Assembly (NCBI RefSeq): GCF_014696345.1
Contig: NZ_JACJPY010000049.1
Location: 1-34,588 of the forward strand
Length of the DNA stretch: 34,588 bases
Origin: Pseudanabaena cinerea FACHB-1277
GTDB lineage: Bacteria; Cyanobacteriota; Cyanobacteriia; Pseudanabaenales; Pseudanabaenaceae
Reading direction: 5' to 3'
Part shown: one piece after another, positions 9,671 through 18,603 of the stretch
How positions within the stretch are numbered: the first letter of the stretch is position 1
Layout: each line of letters starts with the position of its first letter
Notes under the pieces: generated by a model
Told to the model about the DNA's origin: nothing
The model's database searches: none
Seen by the model: only the letters and a program-made list of their open reading frames with translations
Position numbers and translations under genes: made by a program

Positions 9671-11164
9671 ATGCACTTACAAAGAGTTCAAGTTCCCGAT
9701 TTTCGAGTTCTCAAGGATGTAGACATTACTTTTGAGAAAGATTTTAACCCTAGAGTTTTCCCCCTCGGCAGCCAAAACGGCGGCGGCAAAAGTACTTTAT
9801 TGCAGTTGGTTTTTATATTGTTATATTGCTCAGCTAATTCTGATAGTTTGCTTGCTTTAAAAAATCTGCTTCATGGATTTAATTTGCCTAAAGATGAAGA
9901 TAAAAGAATATTAGCTATTATTGATATTTGGGATAACCAAAATACAGTAAAATTAGAATTTTTCGTTTGCAAAGATTATGTCGTTCAACAAGCATCAAAT
10001 ACTGCTGAAAGAGAAATAGAAGAAATAAGAACAAAGTTTTCTGTGTTTACAGAATCAAAGACTTTCCAGAATGAATTAAATAATTTATCTAATAAGTTAA
10101 AACTACTACAGGAGAGCATAAAAAAAATAGACTCTAATTATCCTGAGTTATTAAATCCACAAGCTTCATATGCTCCTATAGACAGTGAACCTGATGATTC
10201 AACTAAATCATTACTTATAGAAATGTTACGAGCGCAACTATGGGAACTAGATATTTTTTTGGAAATAGAAGATATGGATAAGCTATCTTCAGAGTTAAAT
10301 TTCAAACTTGAACAAGCAAAATCTAACTTAATAAAAAGTCAAAGAACAACTGACTTTAAAATAAAGGAACTGAACGCTGAGATAGACCTTTTAAAGGCTA
10401 AACTAAGAAAAGATAATATAATATATATATCTGACTACATTGCTACAGATAATTCATCAGATAATTTAGCCTTACTTTGTAATGTAAAAGATTTAAGAAT
10501 TGACTCAGCTCATCAATTCTTCAACCAGCTATCAAACAGAATATTCTTAGCTGCTCCATCAACTCAAGTTTTCTTGTTCCTATCTAAACCATCAAGAAGA
10601 TCTCTTTTCTTAGATAGGGATAAGTACTATTCATTACTAAGTAAATCAAATAATAAATTACCTGGACTTTTTACATACGATTTCTTAGCAGTTGACTTAC
10701 TCATTGAATATTTTAAGACTGCAAGAGATCAAGATTTTAGACAAGCGCTAGAGACAGGTGAATACGGTAATAATTATCAAAATGTACTAAAAGATTTGAG
10801 GCTTTTACTTCAAGACAAAAAAGTTAATTTAAGATCAGATTTTTCAGGATTAACCTTTACTAAAGAAATATATGGCAAAACAGTTGAACTAGAACCAGAA
10901 GATTTAAGTCATGGAGAGCTAAAAAGGTTAAGTATCTATGTTTGGATAAAGCACAACAATATTAAAGATGCAATTGTATTAATGGATGAAGTAGATCTTG
11001 CATTGCATCCAGATTGGCAGTATCAGATTGTCTCTGACTTACTTGAATGGGAGCCAAGTAATCAATATATATTAGCTACCCATTCCTATGAATTGTGTAA
11101 CGCCTTAACACCTTCCCATGTAAAAATATTAGAGCCAAAACTTACAGAAAGACGTAGTGATTAG
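9671..11164 (+). CDS. AAA/ABC-type ATPase with coiled coil (AAA_15/OLD-like), putative defence ATPase
   Basis: A 497-residue SMC/ABC-like ATPase. The P-loop is GSQNGGGKST at residues 33-42, close to the N-terminus as in RecF/OLD-type proteins. A long charged helical region at about 115-245 is probably coiled coil. The ABC signature equivalent is LSHGELKRL (from 412), Walker B is AIVLMDEVD (D439, E440), and a switch histidine lies in ATHSYEL (H471). It is followed after 2 bases by a TOPRIM-like gene. ATPase plus separate TOPRIM partner is the architecture of PARIS (AriA/AriB) and of split OLD systems; assignment to either is inference. The gene is AT-rich, with no HIP1 octamer, unlike its neighbours, which suggests acquisition. 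RBS AGGAG lies upstream of ATG 9671. Confidence 0.8.
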   Translation: MHLQRVQVPDFRVLKDVDITFEKDFNPRVFPLGSQNGGGKSTLLQLVFILLYCSANSDSLLALKNLLHGFNLPKDEDKRILAIIDIWDNQNTVKLEFFVCKDYVVQQASNTAEREIEEIRTKFSVFTESKTFQNELNNLSNKLKLLQESIKKIDSNYPELLNPQASYAPIDSEPDDSTKSLLIEMLRAQLWELDIFLEIEDMDKLSSELNFKLEQAKSNLIKSQRTTDFKIKELNAEIDLLKAKLRKDNIIYISDYIATDNSSDNLALLCNVKDLRIDSAHQFFNQLSNRIFLAAPSTQVFLFLSKPSRRSLFLDRDKYYSLLSKSNNKLPGLFTYDFLAVDLLIEYFKTARDQDFRQALETGEYGNNYQNVLKDLRLLLQDKKVNLRSDFSGLTFTKEIYGKTVELEPEDLSHGELKRLSIYVWIKHNNIKDAIVLMDEVDLALHPDWQYQIVSDLLEWEPSNQYILATHSYELCNALTPSHVKILEPKLTERRSD

Positions 11165-11166
11165 TT

Positions 11167-12138
11167 ATGAGTTTAAGTAAGGAAGAATTAGAACAACACT
11201 GCAAGTTTATTTTAAGTGATAGCAGAGTTAGAAACAAAATTATTATTCTGTGTGAAGGTGATGTTTATAAAGAAAATGGTAAATTATCTCCTCTGTACTA
11301 TAAAAAAATGGAAAACTTTCCAGATGCAAATTTTTATAGTGCCTGCGTTCCCAAACCTTGGAGCAACCTTAGACCATGCTTTTTTAACTGCGGCGATCGC
11401 AACGACGTTTTAGATACATACTTTACTTTGCGAGAGATGATCAAAGAAGATACAAATAATCAGTACAATTATCTTGAATACAATCATCCCAAGAAAATCT
11501 TTGCTTTAGTAGATTTAGATATTCAAATAAAAAAGATTAATAATTATCACTTTACTGATACACAGCAAATATTCTCTAACCTTTATCAAAGTGGTAAAAT
11601 CAATACTCTTAATTCAGAGCTAGATCATGAAATATGGACTACAGGATTAATTCACAAAGAGGCATACTTTCTAATTCCAGTACTTCAATCACTATTTGAT
11701 GAACAAATCAATCCTCCATTTTATAAAAACAGCCAATTGTTACTCAACAATATTTATATTTCTATGTCTCACGATATCAGCAGTGATTCTGATTTAAAAA
11801 ATAGTTTTGAAATTGCCTGTTCTCGAATTTGTCATTGTAACGGATTGAATTTTAGTGATGCAGATAAATTGAGAGATAGCTGGATTAACGAGTTTCAAAA
11901 TACTACGGATGAAGAAAGAAAGCATGAGCTAGTTTTTAGTTTACTAACCATCAGAAAAGCTAAAGAATATTGGCATCAAATTAAACCAAGTGATGAATTG
12001 GATATAGACGTTTCTCTGTATAGGAATCAACTTCTATTAGCGATCGCTAGAAATTTCTATGCAAAACAAACCGATGATGAAGCAGCAGCGAAATATCACA
12101 TTCCTTACTTTTTTAAAATGCTGCGTAAATTTGCTTAA
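11167..12138 (+). CDS. TOPRIM-like (DUF4435-type?) effector partner of the ATPase
   Basis: A 323-residue protein. Residues 24-32 (KIIILCEGD) and 110-118 (KIFALVDLD, acidic pair D116/D118) give the strand-E ... strand-DxD order of a TOPRIM fold, where these acids bind the metal in nucleases such as OLD and AriB. The rest is helical and I cannot assign it to a named domain. The spacing to the ATPase (2 bases) points to one transcript and matched expression. A role as the nuclease or effector released by the ATPase is inferred from PARIS/OLD precedent. Two HIP1 sites occur in this gene but none in its partner. A strong terminator follows. Confidence 0.68.
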   Translation: MSLSKEELEQHCKFILSDSRVRNKIIILCEGDVYKENGKLSPLYYKKMENFPDANFYSACVPKPWSNLRPCFFNCGDRNDVLDTYFTLREMIKEDTNNQYNYLEYNHPKKIFALVDLDIQIKKINNYHFTDTQQIFSNLYQSGKINTLNSELDHEIWTTGLIHKEAYFLIPVLQSLFDEQINPPFYKNSQLLLNNIYISMSHDISSDSDLKNSFEIACSRICHCNGLNFSDADKLRDSWINEFQNTTDEERKHELVFSLLTIRKAKEYWHQIKPSDELDIDVSLYRNQLLLAIARNFYAKQTDDEAAAKYHIPYFFKMLRKFA

Positions 12139-12183
12139 TGGGTAGAAGATCGCAGCCCTATTAAATTTACAGAACATTGATCC

Positions 12184-12220
12184 CAATAAAAAAGCGGCAC
12201 ATTGTGCCGCTTTTTTATTG
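12184..12220. terminator. Bidirectional terminator between the TOPRIM-like gene and ilvC
   Basis: A perfect 17-base inverted repeat (12184-12200 and 12204-12220) around ATT, with a GCGGCAC core and A/T tracts on both sides. It can serve both convergent genes. Confidence 0.9.
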
Positions 12221-12229
12221 AAAAATCAA

Positions 12230-13252
<1,023 letters not shown>

Positions 13253-13424
13253 TTAGCTAAGTTGTAATTTCTATTGTCAATTAGCTATAAACAGTTTTTC
13301 TAGTCTAGCAAAAGGCGTACATCTAAAGGAATATTTTTTTAAAAAGGCGATCGCTTAGAAAACTATGCAAAACTTTGATCATTAAGCATTAAATATTAAC
13401 AAACAATTAACAAACCCTTCCTTT

Positions 13425-14588
13425 ATGAAACGTATTACGCTGCTTGGCTCCACAGGATCGATTGGTACGCAAACCCTAGATATTGTTGCCGAATATCCTC
13501 AAGAATTTCAAATTGTGGGCATGACCGCAGGGGGCAACATTGATTTATTTGCTCAGCAAATACGACAGTTTCAGCCTGAAATTGTGGCGATCGCCAATGA
13601 TCGAAAAATTGGCGAACTTAAGGAGGCGATCGCTGATTTGCCACAACCGCCGATCATGCTTGCAGGGGCAGAAGGGATTGAAACCGTGGCAGCCTATGGC
13701 GATGCCGAAGCAGTGGTCACAGGGATTGTCGGTTGTGCAGGGCTATTACCGACGATCGCCGCCATCAAAGCAGGTAAAAATATTGCCCTTGCCAATAAGG
13801 AAACCCTCATCGCTGGCGGTGAAGTGGTCGTACCACTAGTCAAAAAATATGGCGTAAAATTATTGCCAGCCGACTCCGAGCATTCAGCAATTTTTCAGTG
13901 CTTGCAGGGTGTGCCAGAAAATGGACTAAGGCGGATCATTCTCACCGCTTCGGGCGGGGCATTTCGCGATCGCCCCACTAGCGAGATGACTAACGTCACC
14001 GTTGCTGATGCCCTCAAGCATCCCAACTGGGCAATGGGTAAAAAAATTACCATCGACTCAGCCACCCTGATGAATAAGGGGCTAGAAGTAATTGAGGCAC
14101 ATTATTTATTTGACGTTGACTACGATCATATTGAAATAGTGATCCATCCCCAAAGCATCATTCATTCCTTGATCGAACTCACCGACACCTCAGTACTAGC
14201 GCAGTTGGGCATCCCTGATATGCGCCTGCCCCTGCTCTATGCCCTATCCTATCCCGATCGCCTGCCCACCCAATGGGAGCGCCTCGACTTGGTGAAATGC
14301 GGCACTTTGACCTTCCGCGCCCCCGATCATCAAAAATATCCCTGCATGGATCTTGCCTATGCCGCAGGTCGCGCTGGTGGCACAATGCCTGCCGTCCTCA
14401 ATGCTGCCAATGAGCAAGTGGTAGAGCTATTCCTGCAAGAACGGATTCGCTATAGCCAGATTGCTGACCTAATTAAATATGTATGCGATCGCCATGATTG
14501 CGTATCACATCCAGAATTAGAGGACATTCTCGCAGCCGATCGCTGGGCAAGAAGTACCGTACTAGAGCAGGTGATGGTGAGCGTATAA
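13425..14588 (+). CDS. dxr: 1-deoxy-D-xylulose 5-phosphate reductoisomerase
   Basis: Second enzyme of the MEP isoprenoid pathway; rearranges and reduces DXP to MEP with NADPH and a divalent metal. The 387 residues are normal length. Motifs: NADPH site [14 protein letters not shown] at residues 7-20, [10 protein letters not shown], the metal/substrate site [14 protein letters not shown], and [19 protein letters not shown]. The AT-rich region before ATG 13425 includes ATTAACAAACAATTAAC but no clear operator. It shares the window with idi, another isoprenoid gene, about 9.6 kb away and not in an operon with it. Confidence 0.97.
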   Translation: MKRITLLGSTGSIGTQTLDIVAEYPQEFQIVGMTAGGNIDLFAQQIRQFQPEIVAIANDRKIGELKEAIADLPQPPIMLAGAEGIETVAAYGDAEAVVTGIVGCAGLLPTIAAIKAGKNIALANKETLIAGGEVVVPLVKKYGVKLLPADSEHSAIFQCLQGVPENGLRRIILTASGGAFRDRPTSEMTNVTVADALKHPNWAMGKKITIDSATLMNKGLEVIEAHYLFDVDYDHIEIVIHPQSIIHSLIELTDTSVLAQLGIPDMRLPLLYALSYPDRLPTQWERLDLVKCGTLTFRAPDHQKYPCMDLAYAAGRAGGTMPAVLNAANEQVVELFLQERIRYSQIADLIKYVCDRHDCVSHPELEDILAADRWARSTVLEQVMVSV

Positions 14589-14655
14589 CCTAATAATGAA
14601 ATAATGAATAATGGGCGGCTAACGCCGCCAATCATAGGTTTCATAGGTTATACGC
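14581..14655. terminator. Nested inverted repeat over the dxr and HEAT-repeat gene stop codons
   Basis: The outer arms GCGTATAACCTA (14581-14592) and TAGGTTATACGC (14644-14655) contain the 3' ends of both convergent genes. An inner GGCGGC-TAAC-GCCGCC hairpin lies at about 14613-14628. Probable shared terminator or convergent barrier. Confidence 0.65.
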
Positions 14656-15342
14656 TTTCAGAGCGTATTCTGCCGCCACTGCCACTTGAGGATGGGCATC
14701 CTTAGATAAATAGTTGAGTGCTGACAGACTTTTTTCACTTTTGAGGTTCCCCAAAGCCTCCGCCAAACGCTGTCTGGTTAGCCAATCATCCGATTGCACA
14801 AAGCGCAAAATCCGATCCACACAGCGCACATCCCCCACCTCTCCCAAAGCAGCGATCGCTGCCTGATGCAACATCGTCTCTTCACTATCAAGGGCTTGCA
14901 TCAAAGCATCATAGGCTCTACCATCGCCCAAATTGCCCAACGACACCGCCGCGCTAAATCTTACCAGCCATTCTGTGTCCTCATAAAAAGCACGTAAAAG
15001 TGGCTCCACAGCTCGATTATCCTGCAAGTAGCCCATTGCCCCTGCCGCATCAGCGCGAATGCCATAGTCATTTTCCGTTTCCAAGATCTTTGCCAAGATC
15101 GGAAAACAATCCTCTGTATGCTTTAAACCTAGAGCAAATACTGCCATCGAGCGAATTTGCAGGTTATCGTCATCGATTACCTTTAAAATGAGGGGAACCG
15201 CCTGCTCAGGCTCCAAATTGCGTAAAGATACCAAAGCTCTGAGGCGATCGCGGGAATTTTCACTCTCCAGTTGTTGGGCAAGGGCGGTCAAATCGGGAGC
15301 ATTGGGCAAGGGGCGATCGCGAGCATCTGAACTAATAGACAT
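14641..15342 (-). CDS. HEAT-repeat (PBS-lyase HEAT-like) protein, NblB/CpcE-like
   Basis: A 233-residue all-helical protein built of about six HEAT-like repeats of roughly 31 residues, each with the pattern ...LVRFSAAVSLGNLGD..AYDALMQAL... . Characteristic turns such as IRSMAVFALG, IRADAAGAMGYL, VRFSAAVSLGNLGD, LHQAAIAALGEVGD and TRQRLAEALGNL are visible. In cyanobacteria such proteins include phycobilin lyase subunits (CpcE/F) and the phycobilisome-degradation factor NblB, which is close to this size. Assignment to NblB rather than another HEAT scaffold is inference. The start ATG at 15342 is followed by a short polar N-terminus. It is convergent with dxr. Confidence 0.82.
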   Translation of the reverse strand: MSISSDARDRPLPNAPDLTALAQQLESENSRDRLRALVSLRNLEPEQAVPLILKVIDDDNLQIRSMAVFALGLKHTEDCFPILAKILETENDYGIRADAAGAMGYLQDNRAVEPLLRAFYEDTEWLVRFSAAVSLGNLGDGRAYDALMQALDSEETMLHQAAIAALGEVGDVRCVDRILRFVQSDDWLTRQRLAEALGNLKSEKSLSALNYLSKDAHPQVAVAAEYALKAYNL

Positions 15343-15616
15343 AGAAAAACCTAAAAACTAACTATTAAAACCATTAAAATGATATCAAACCTAAGAATCG
15401 AGTAATAGTACTTAGACCCGCACCTCGATTCGTCACTCAATTCTTAGATCTACGTCCTCGTGCACTAGGATGCAAATAACTTATGATTTGTGTAACTCAA
15501 TTAGCAGTGAAAAGCGTTGCTTAAAGTTATATTAGCAAAGCCGCTTGTCTTGAAATTAGCAAAGAGTTTCTGAGAAAGCGCCATCTCATAGCCCCTAAGA
15601 CAAAAGATTTACGCTC

Positions 15617-15625
15617 GTGAGGAGT
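15617..15625 (+). promoter_or_regulatory. RBS region complementary to the Yfr1 sRNA core (pseudogene copy)
   Basis: GTGAGGAGT, ending 5 bases before the ATG at 15631, is fully complementary to ACUCCUCAC of the conserved unpaired core of the cyanobacterial sRNA Yfr1 and contains the Shine-Dalgarno. The intact paralogue has the identical site. Confidence 0.6.
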
Positions 15626-15630
15626 GGAAT

Positions 15631-15965
15631 ATGAAAAAACTATCTTTGCAATTGGCTGGCGGTATCACCTTGTTGGGCGCAATGTTGGGCGCGATCGCCG
15701 CTACGCCCACAATGGCTGAAACCAACGTATCCCAAATCAGCCAAGCCATGAGTAGCGATGCTGTTGCTCAAAACGTTACCTCTGTATCTCAACTGAGAAC
15801 AAGGTTGGCAACAGTACGCAAACCAACCTAGAAGCTTTCATTAGATTTCCAATTACCAACAACATCACCATCACTCCCGATATTCAAGTGATTTTTAACG
15901 CCAATAACAACAGCGCTAATAGCACGTTAATTATCGGCACATTAAGAACTGTCTTTAGTTTTTAA
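15631..15965 (+). pseudogene. Gutted SLH-domain porin (internal deletion, out-of-frame junction)
   Basis: The first ~51 codons nearly match those of the intact porin at 16322 (the same MKKLSLQLAGGITLLG signal peptide, with a 12-base insertion). At about 15795 the sequence jumps to the equivalent of codon 462 of the intact gene and then matches its last 55 codons to the stop at 15965 (NKVGN...TLRTVFSF). About 410 codons are missing: the SLH domain, coiled coil and most of the barrel. The two halves are in different frames, so the start codon reads into a stop at 15829-15831 after 66 residues. The remaining C-terminal codons differ from the intact copy at many sites, so this was a diverged paralogue before deletion. 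Confidence 0.92.
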
Positions 15966-16321
15966 AGAAAGGCACGCTTTGCGCCCTTTTTGCGCCCTTT
16001 TTGTGATGATTTAGGATCTCACCACATACATATATAAGGTTCTCCCCCCACAATGCCAGCCCCAAAAACCGCTTAATAGGACTTCGCTTCCCCATCTGAT
16101 TCCTAGACTTTGTTAAAATAAGCCAGTTGGGTGAACTAAAACCTTATCCTTGTGTGCTACGATACAAATAATCTATGACTTGTGTAACCAAATTATCAGC
16201 ACCAACCGCTATATGAAGTTACTTTAGAAAAAGTGTCTATCCTGAAATCAGTAAAAAATCTTAGGAAAACGCCAACTCATAGCCCCTAAAACAAAAAATT
16301 TACTCTCGTGAGGAGTGGAAT
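15966..16321 (+). promoter_or_regulatory. Porin leader, duplicated from the upstream copy
   Basis: No gene is seen here. From about 16155 to the ATG the sequence is a clear, diverged copy of 15462-15630: CAAATAA-TATGA-TTGTGTAAC, CTCATAGCCCCTAA and the identical CTCGTGAGGAGTGGAAT before ATG. The promoter and 5' UTR were therefore duplicated with the gene. The first 60 bases after the pseudogene stop are a degenerate GCGCCC-rich stretch. Confidence 0.6.
16308..16316 (+). promoter_or_regulatory. RBS region complementary to the Yfr1 sRNA core
   Basis: GTGAGGAGT immediately before the intact porin ATG pairs over nine bases with the ACUCCUCAC core of Yfr1. Yfr1 is known to repress outer-membrane porin-type mRNAs in Prochlorococcus by pairing at this place. 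Whether it does so here is inference. Confidence 0.6.
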
Positions 16322-17872
16322 ATGAAAAAACTATCTTTGCAATTGGCTGGCGGTATCACCTTGTTGGGCGCGATCGCCGCTATGCCCGCAATGGCTGAAA
16401 CCAACGTATCCAAAATCAGCCAAGCCATGAGTAGCGATGCTGTTGCTCAAAACGTTACCTCTGTATCTCAACTCAGCGATGTCCGTCCTACCGACTGGGC
16501 ATTCACCGCATTACAATCCCTCGTTGAGCGTTACGGTTGCATCGCTGGCTACCCTGATCGCACCTTCCGTGGCAACCAAGCCACCAGCCGTTATGAATTT
16601 GCTGCTGGTTTGAATGCTTGCTTAGACAAGATCAACGAAATCATCTCCGCAGGTTTGGCTGACAAGGTATCCAAAGAAGACCTCGCCACCTTGCAAAAGC
16701 TTCAAGAAGAATTTGCTGCTGAACTTGCCACCCTTCGTGGTCGTGTTGATGCCCTCGACGCTAAGACCGCTAAGCTCGAAGCTCAACAGTTCTCCACCAC
16801 CACCAAGCTCTCTGGCGAAGCAATCATGTCCGTACAGGGCGGTAGTGGTAATACTGGCGCTCCAACCAGCACCAACGTCTTTGTATCTAGCCGAGTTCGC
16901 TTAGATCTCAACACCAGCTTTACTGGCTCTGACTTGTTAAAGACCAGACTCGAAGTTGGTAATGGGACTGTCAATATTCCTACTGCATTCGGTGCTGGCA
17001 GTGGTCCTGCGGGTAGCAATATCGGTTTCCAAACCTATGGTCAAGACTACACTGGCTTAGCTGGTGGATCTACATTTACCCTTGCCAAGTTGCGCTATGA
17101 CTTCAACATTGCCGATGCTCGCGTGTCCGTTGGTCCTGTGATGCACGCCTATGATCACATCGACACCAACAGCTACGCTAACAATGAAGCAGTTGATTTC
17201 GTTTCTACTTTCTTCATCAACAACCCTCTCCACGTTCTTGTTAATAACCAAACTGGTGGCGCTGGTGCTGCCTTTGATTGGAATATTAGCAAGAGTGCAT
17301 TTACCCTTCGTGGCTTGTACTTGGCTGGTAATGGCGCTCAACCTGCTGCTACTGCTGCTAACAATGGTGGTTTGTTTGGTGATGCTTATCAAGCAACTGC
17401 TGAACTTGAATTTGCACCTAAGAATGACAAAGGTGAAAAGCCTTTTGCCCTCAAGTTGCTATACACCAACGGCTCGGTTGCTAACACCGACATTAATGCG
17501 GGTGGTGTAAATGTTGAGTGGAAGTTTGCTAAGGGTGCAGCATTGTTTGGTCGCTATGGCTTCGGCTCTACCAAGCGTACACCTATTCTTGGTGCTGCTA
17601 CTGCTGATCTTAGCCCTCAAACTTGGATGTTTGGTTTGGCATTCCCTGACTTGTTTAAGGAAGGTGCAATGGCAGGTATTGCTGTTGGACAACCTTTCAT
17701 CGAAAACAAGGTTGGTAATGCAACCCAAACCAACTTGGAATTGTTCTACAACTTCCCTGTCACCAGCAATATCCGCATCACTCCTGATGTTCAATTCATC
17801 TTCAACCCCAATAACTCCAGCGCCAACAGCACTATCTTTGTTGGTACTTTGAGAACCGTATTCTCCTTCTAG
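16322..17872 (+). CDS. SLH-domain outer-membrane porin (SomA/B-type, 'iron uptake porin' family)
   Basis: A 516-residue outer-membrane protein. The signal peptide (1-25) ends AMA. An SLH domain spans about 51-108 (LSDVRPTDWAFTALQSLVERYGC, GYPDRTFRGNQATSRYEFAAGL) and anchors the protein to pyruvylated wall polymer. A short coiled coil (about 115-160) precedes a beta-barrel (about 165-516) that ends in the aromatic residue typical of outer-membrane proteins (VFSF). This is the standard cyanobacterial porin layout; the family mediates passage of inorganic ions. Codon use is uniform, like a highly expressed gene. The GAGGAG RBS is strong and sits in a Yfr1-complementary site. A strong terminator follows. 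The upstream paralogue is a deletion pseudogene. Confidence 0.95.
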   Translation: MKKLSLQLAGGITLLGAIAAMPAMAETNVSKISQAMSSDAVAQNVTSVSQLSDVRPTDWAFTALQSLVERYGCIAGYPDRTFRGNQATSRYEFAAGLNACLDKINEIISAGLADKVSKEDLATLQKLQEEFAAELATLRGRVDALDAKTAKLEAQQFSTTTKLSGEAIMSVQGGSGNTGAPTSTNVFVSSRVRLDLNTSFTGSDLLKTRLEVGNGTVNIPTAFGAGSGPAGSNIGFQTYGQDYTGLAGGSTFTLAKLRYDFNIADARVSVGPVMHAYDHIDTNSYANNEAVDFVSTFFINNPLHVLVNNQTGGAGAAFDWNISKSAFTLRGLYLAGNGAQPAATAANNGGLFGDAYQATAELEFAPKNDKGEKPFALKLLYTNGSVANTDINAGGVNVEWKFAKGAALFGRYGFGSTKRTPILGAATADLSPQTWMFGLAFPDLFKEGAMAGIAVGQPFIENKVGNATQTNLELFYNFPVTSNIRITPDVQFIFNPNNSSANSTIFVGTLRTVFSF

Positions 17873-17892
17873 GTTGTTAGATTATTAATTTA

Positions 17893-17935
17893 GCCAAACA
17901 AAAAAGCCCCGCAATGCGGGGCTTTTTTGTTTGGC
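17893..17935. terminator. Bidirectional terminator after the porin
   Basis: A perfect 20-base inverted repeat around AAT, with core AGCCCCGC/GCGGGGCT, followed by TTTTTT. It abuts the stop codon of the convergent gene. Confidence 0.95.
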
Positions 17936-18336
17936 TACATACCAATTAGACGCTTTGCCATCGGGAAATAGGTTGCCCATATTTTGGGATCGGGGCGGCT
18001 TGCCCAATCACGGCGCGAGACTCGTAACTGTAAAATAATGGCGGCTTTGTCTAGATCAGGGTTTTGGGCGGTCACTTTGACGGATACATTAGAAACTAAG
18101 ACTTCACGATCAAAGGTGCGCTGAGCCGCCGATCGCGCTAAGATCTCCGCTTTTCGCATCATTACCGTAAAGCCCTCGTCCCGATTGGCGAGTAAGCGAA
18201 TGTCGACCTCACGGCGTTCCGCCGAAGCAGGATAAGCGATCGCCAAAAATGACAGCCCAGCGATCGCCGTCACCAGAGATTGTTTAAAAGTCTGGGGTAA
18301 TTTAGGGAAAAAGTCAGCAAATTTGACGTTTAGCAT
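17935..18336 (-). CDS. Small exported protein, hypothetical
   Basis: From ATG 18336 it is 133 residues; a TTG at 18369 would add 11. There is a hydrophobic signal segment (SLVTAIAGLSFLAIAYPASA) with likely cleavage after ASA. The mature part (RREVDIRLLANRDEGFTVMMRKAEILARSAAQRTFDREVLVSNVSVKVTAQN) is a strand-helix-strand arrangement ending in strands and WASRPDPKIWATYFP. It reads as a single small periplasmic alpha/beta domain that I do not recognise by name. It is convergent with the porin, sharing its terminator. HIP1 sites in the signal region suggest a resident gene. Confidence 0.72.
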   Translation of the reverse strand: MLNVKFADFFPKLPQTFKQSLVTAIAGLSFLAIAYPASAERREVDIRLLANRDEGFTVMMRKAEILARSAAQRTFDREVLVSNVSVKVTAQNPDLDKAAIILQLRVSRRDWASRPDPKIWATYFPMAKRLIGM

Positions 18337-18603
18337 TGCCAGATACCCACAAAAAAAGTTAAAGATCAAGAAAGAGCAAGTTTATCAAAAGGTCGTCAAG
18401 ATATTAGCAAAAAATTTGGGAAAAATTGTGCTATTGTCTGCTAACAAATTTGGCATCAGAGCTTAGCTCATTTGATTGCCTGTTTGATCATTTTTGATCA
18501 TTAAAGTTAGGATATTGCGCCGCTTTGCGCCGCAACATCGTAGCCCAAAATTCTACTTTTTTAATCGCTACTCTCAAAATATGGAGGTCATCTAGGGGGC
18601 ATT

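Noticed and set aside
9671-12138. Gabija or Septu as the identity of the ATPase operon
   Set aside because: No UvrD-like helicase (GajB) and no HNH motif (PtuB) is seen in the partner; the TOPRIM-like acids fit PARIS/OLD better.
17057-17852. Several 110-120-codon ORFs in other frames of the porin gene
   Set aside because: The porin has a complete signal peptide, SLH and barrel in its frame; the others are low-complexity shadows of a highly biased gene.
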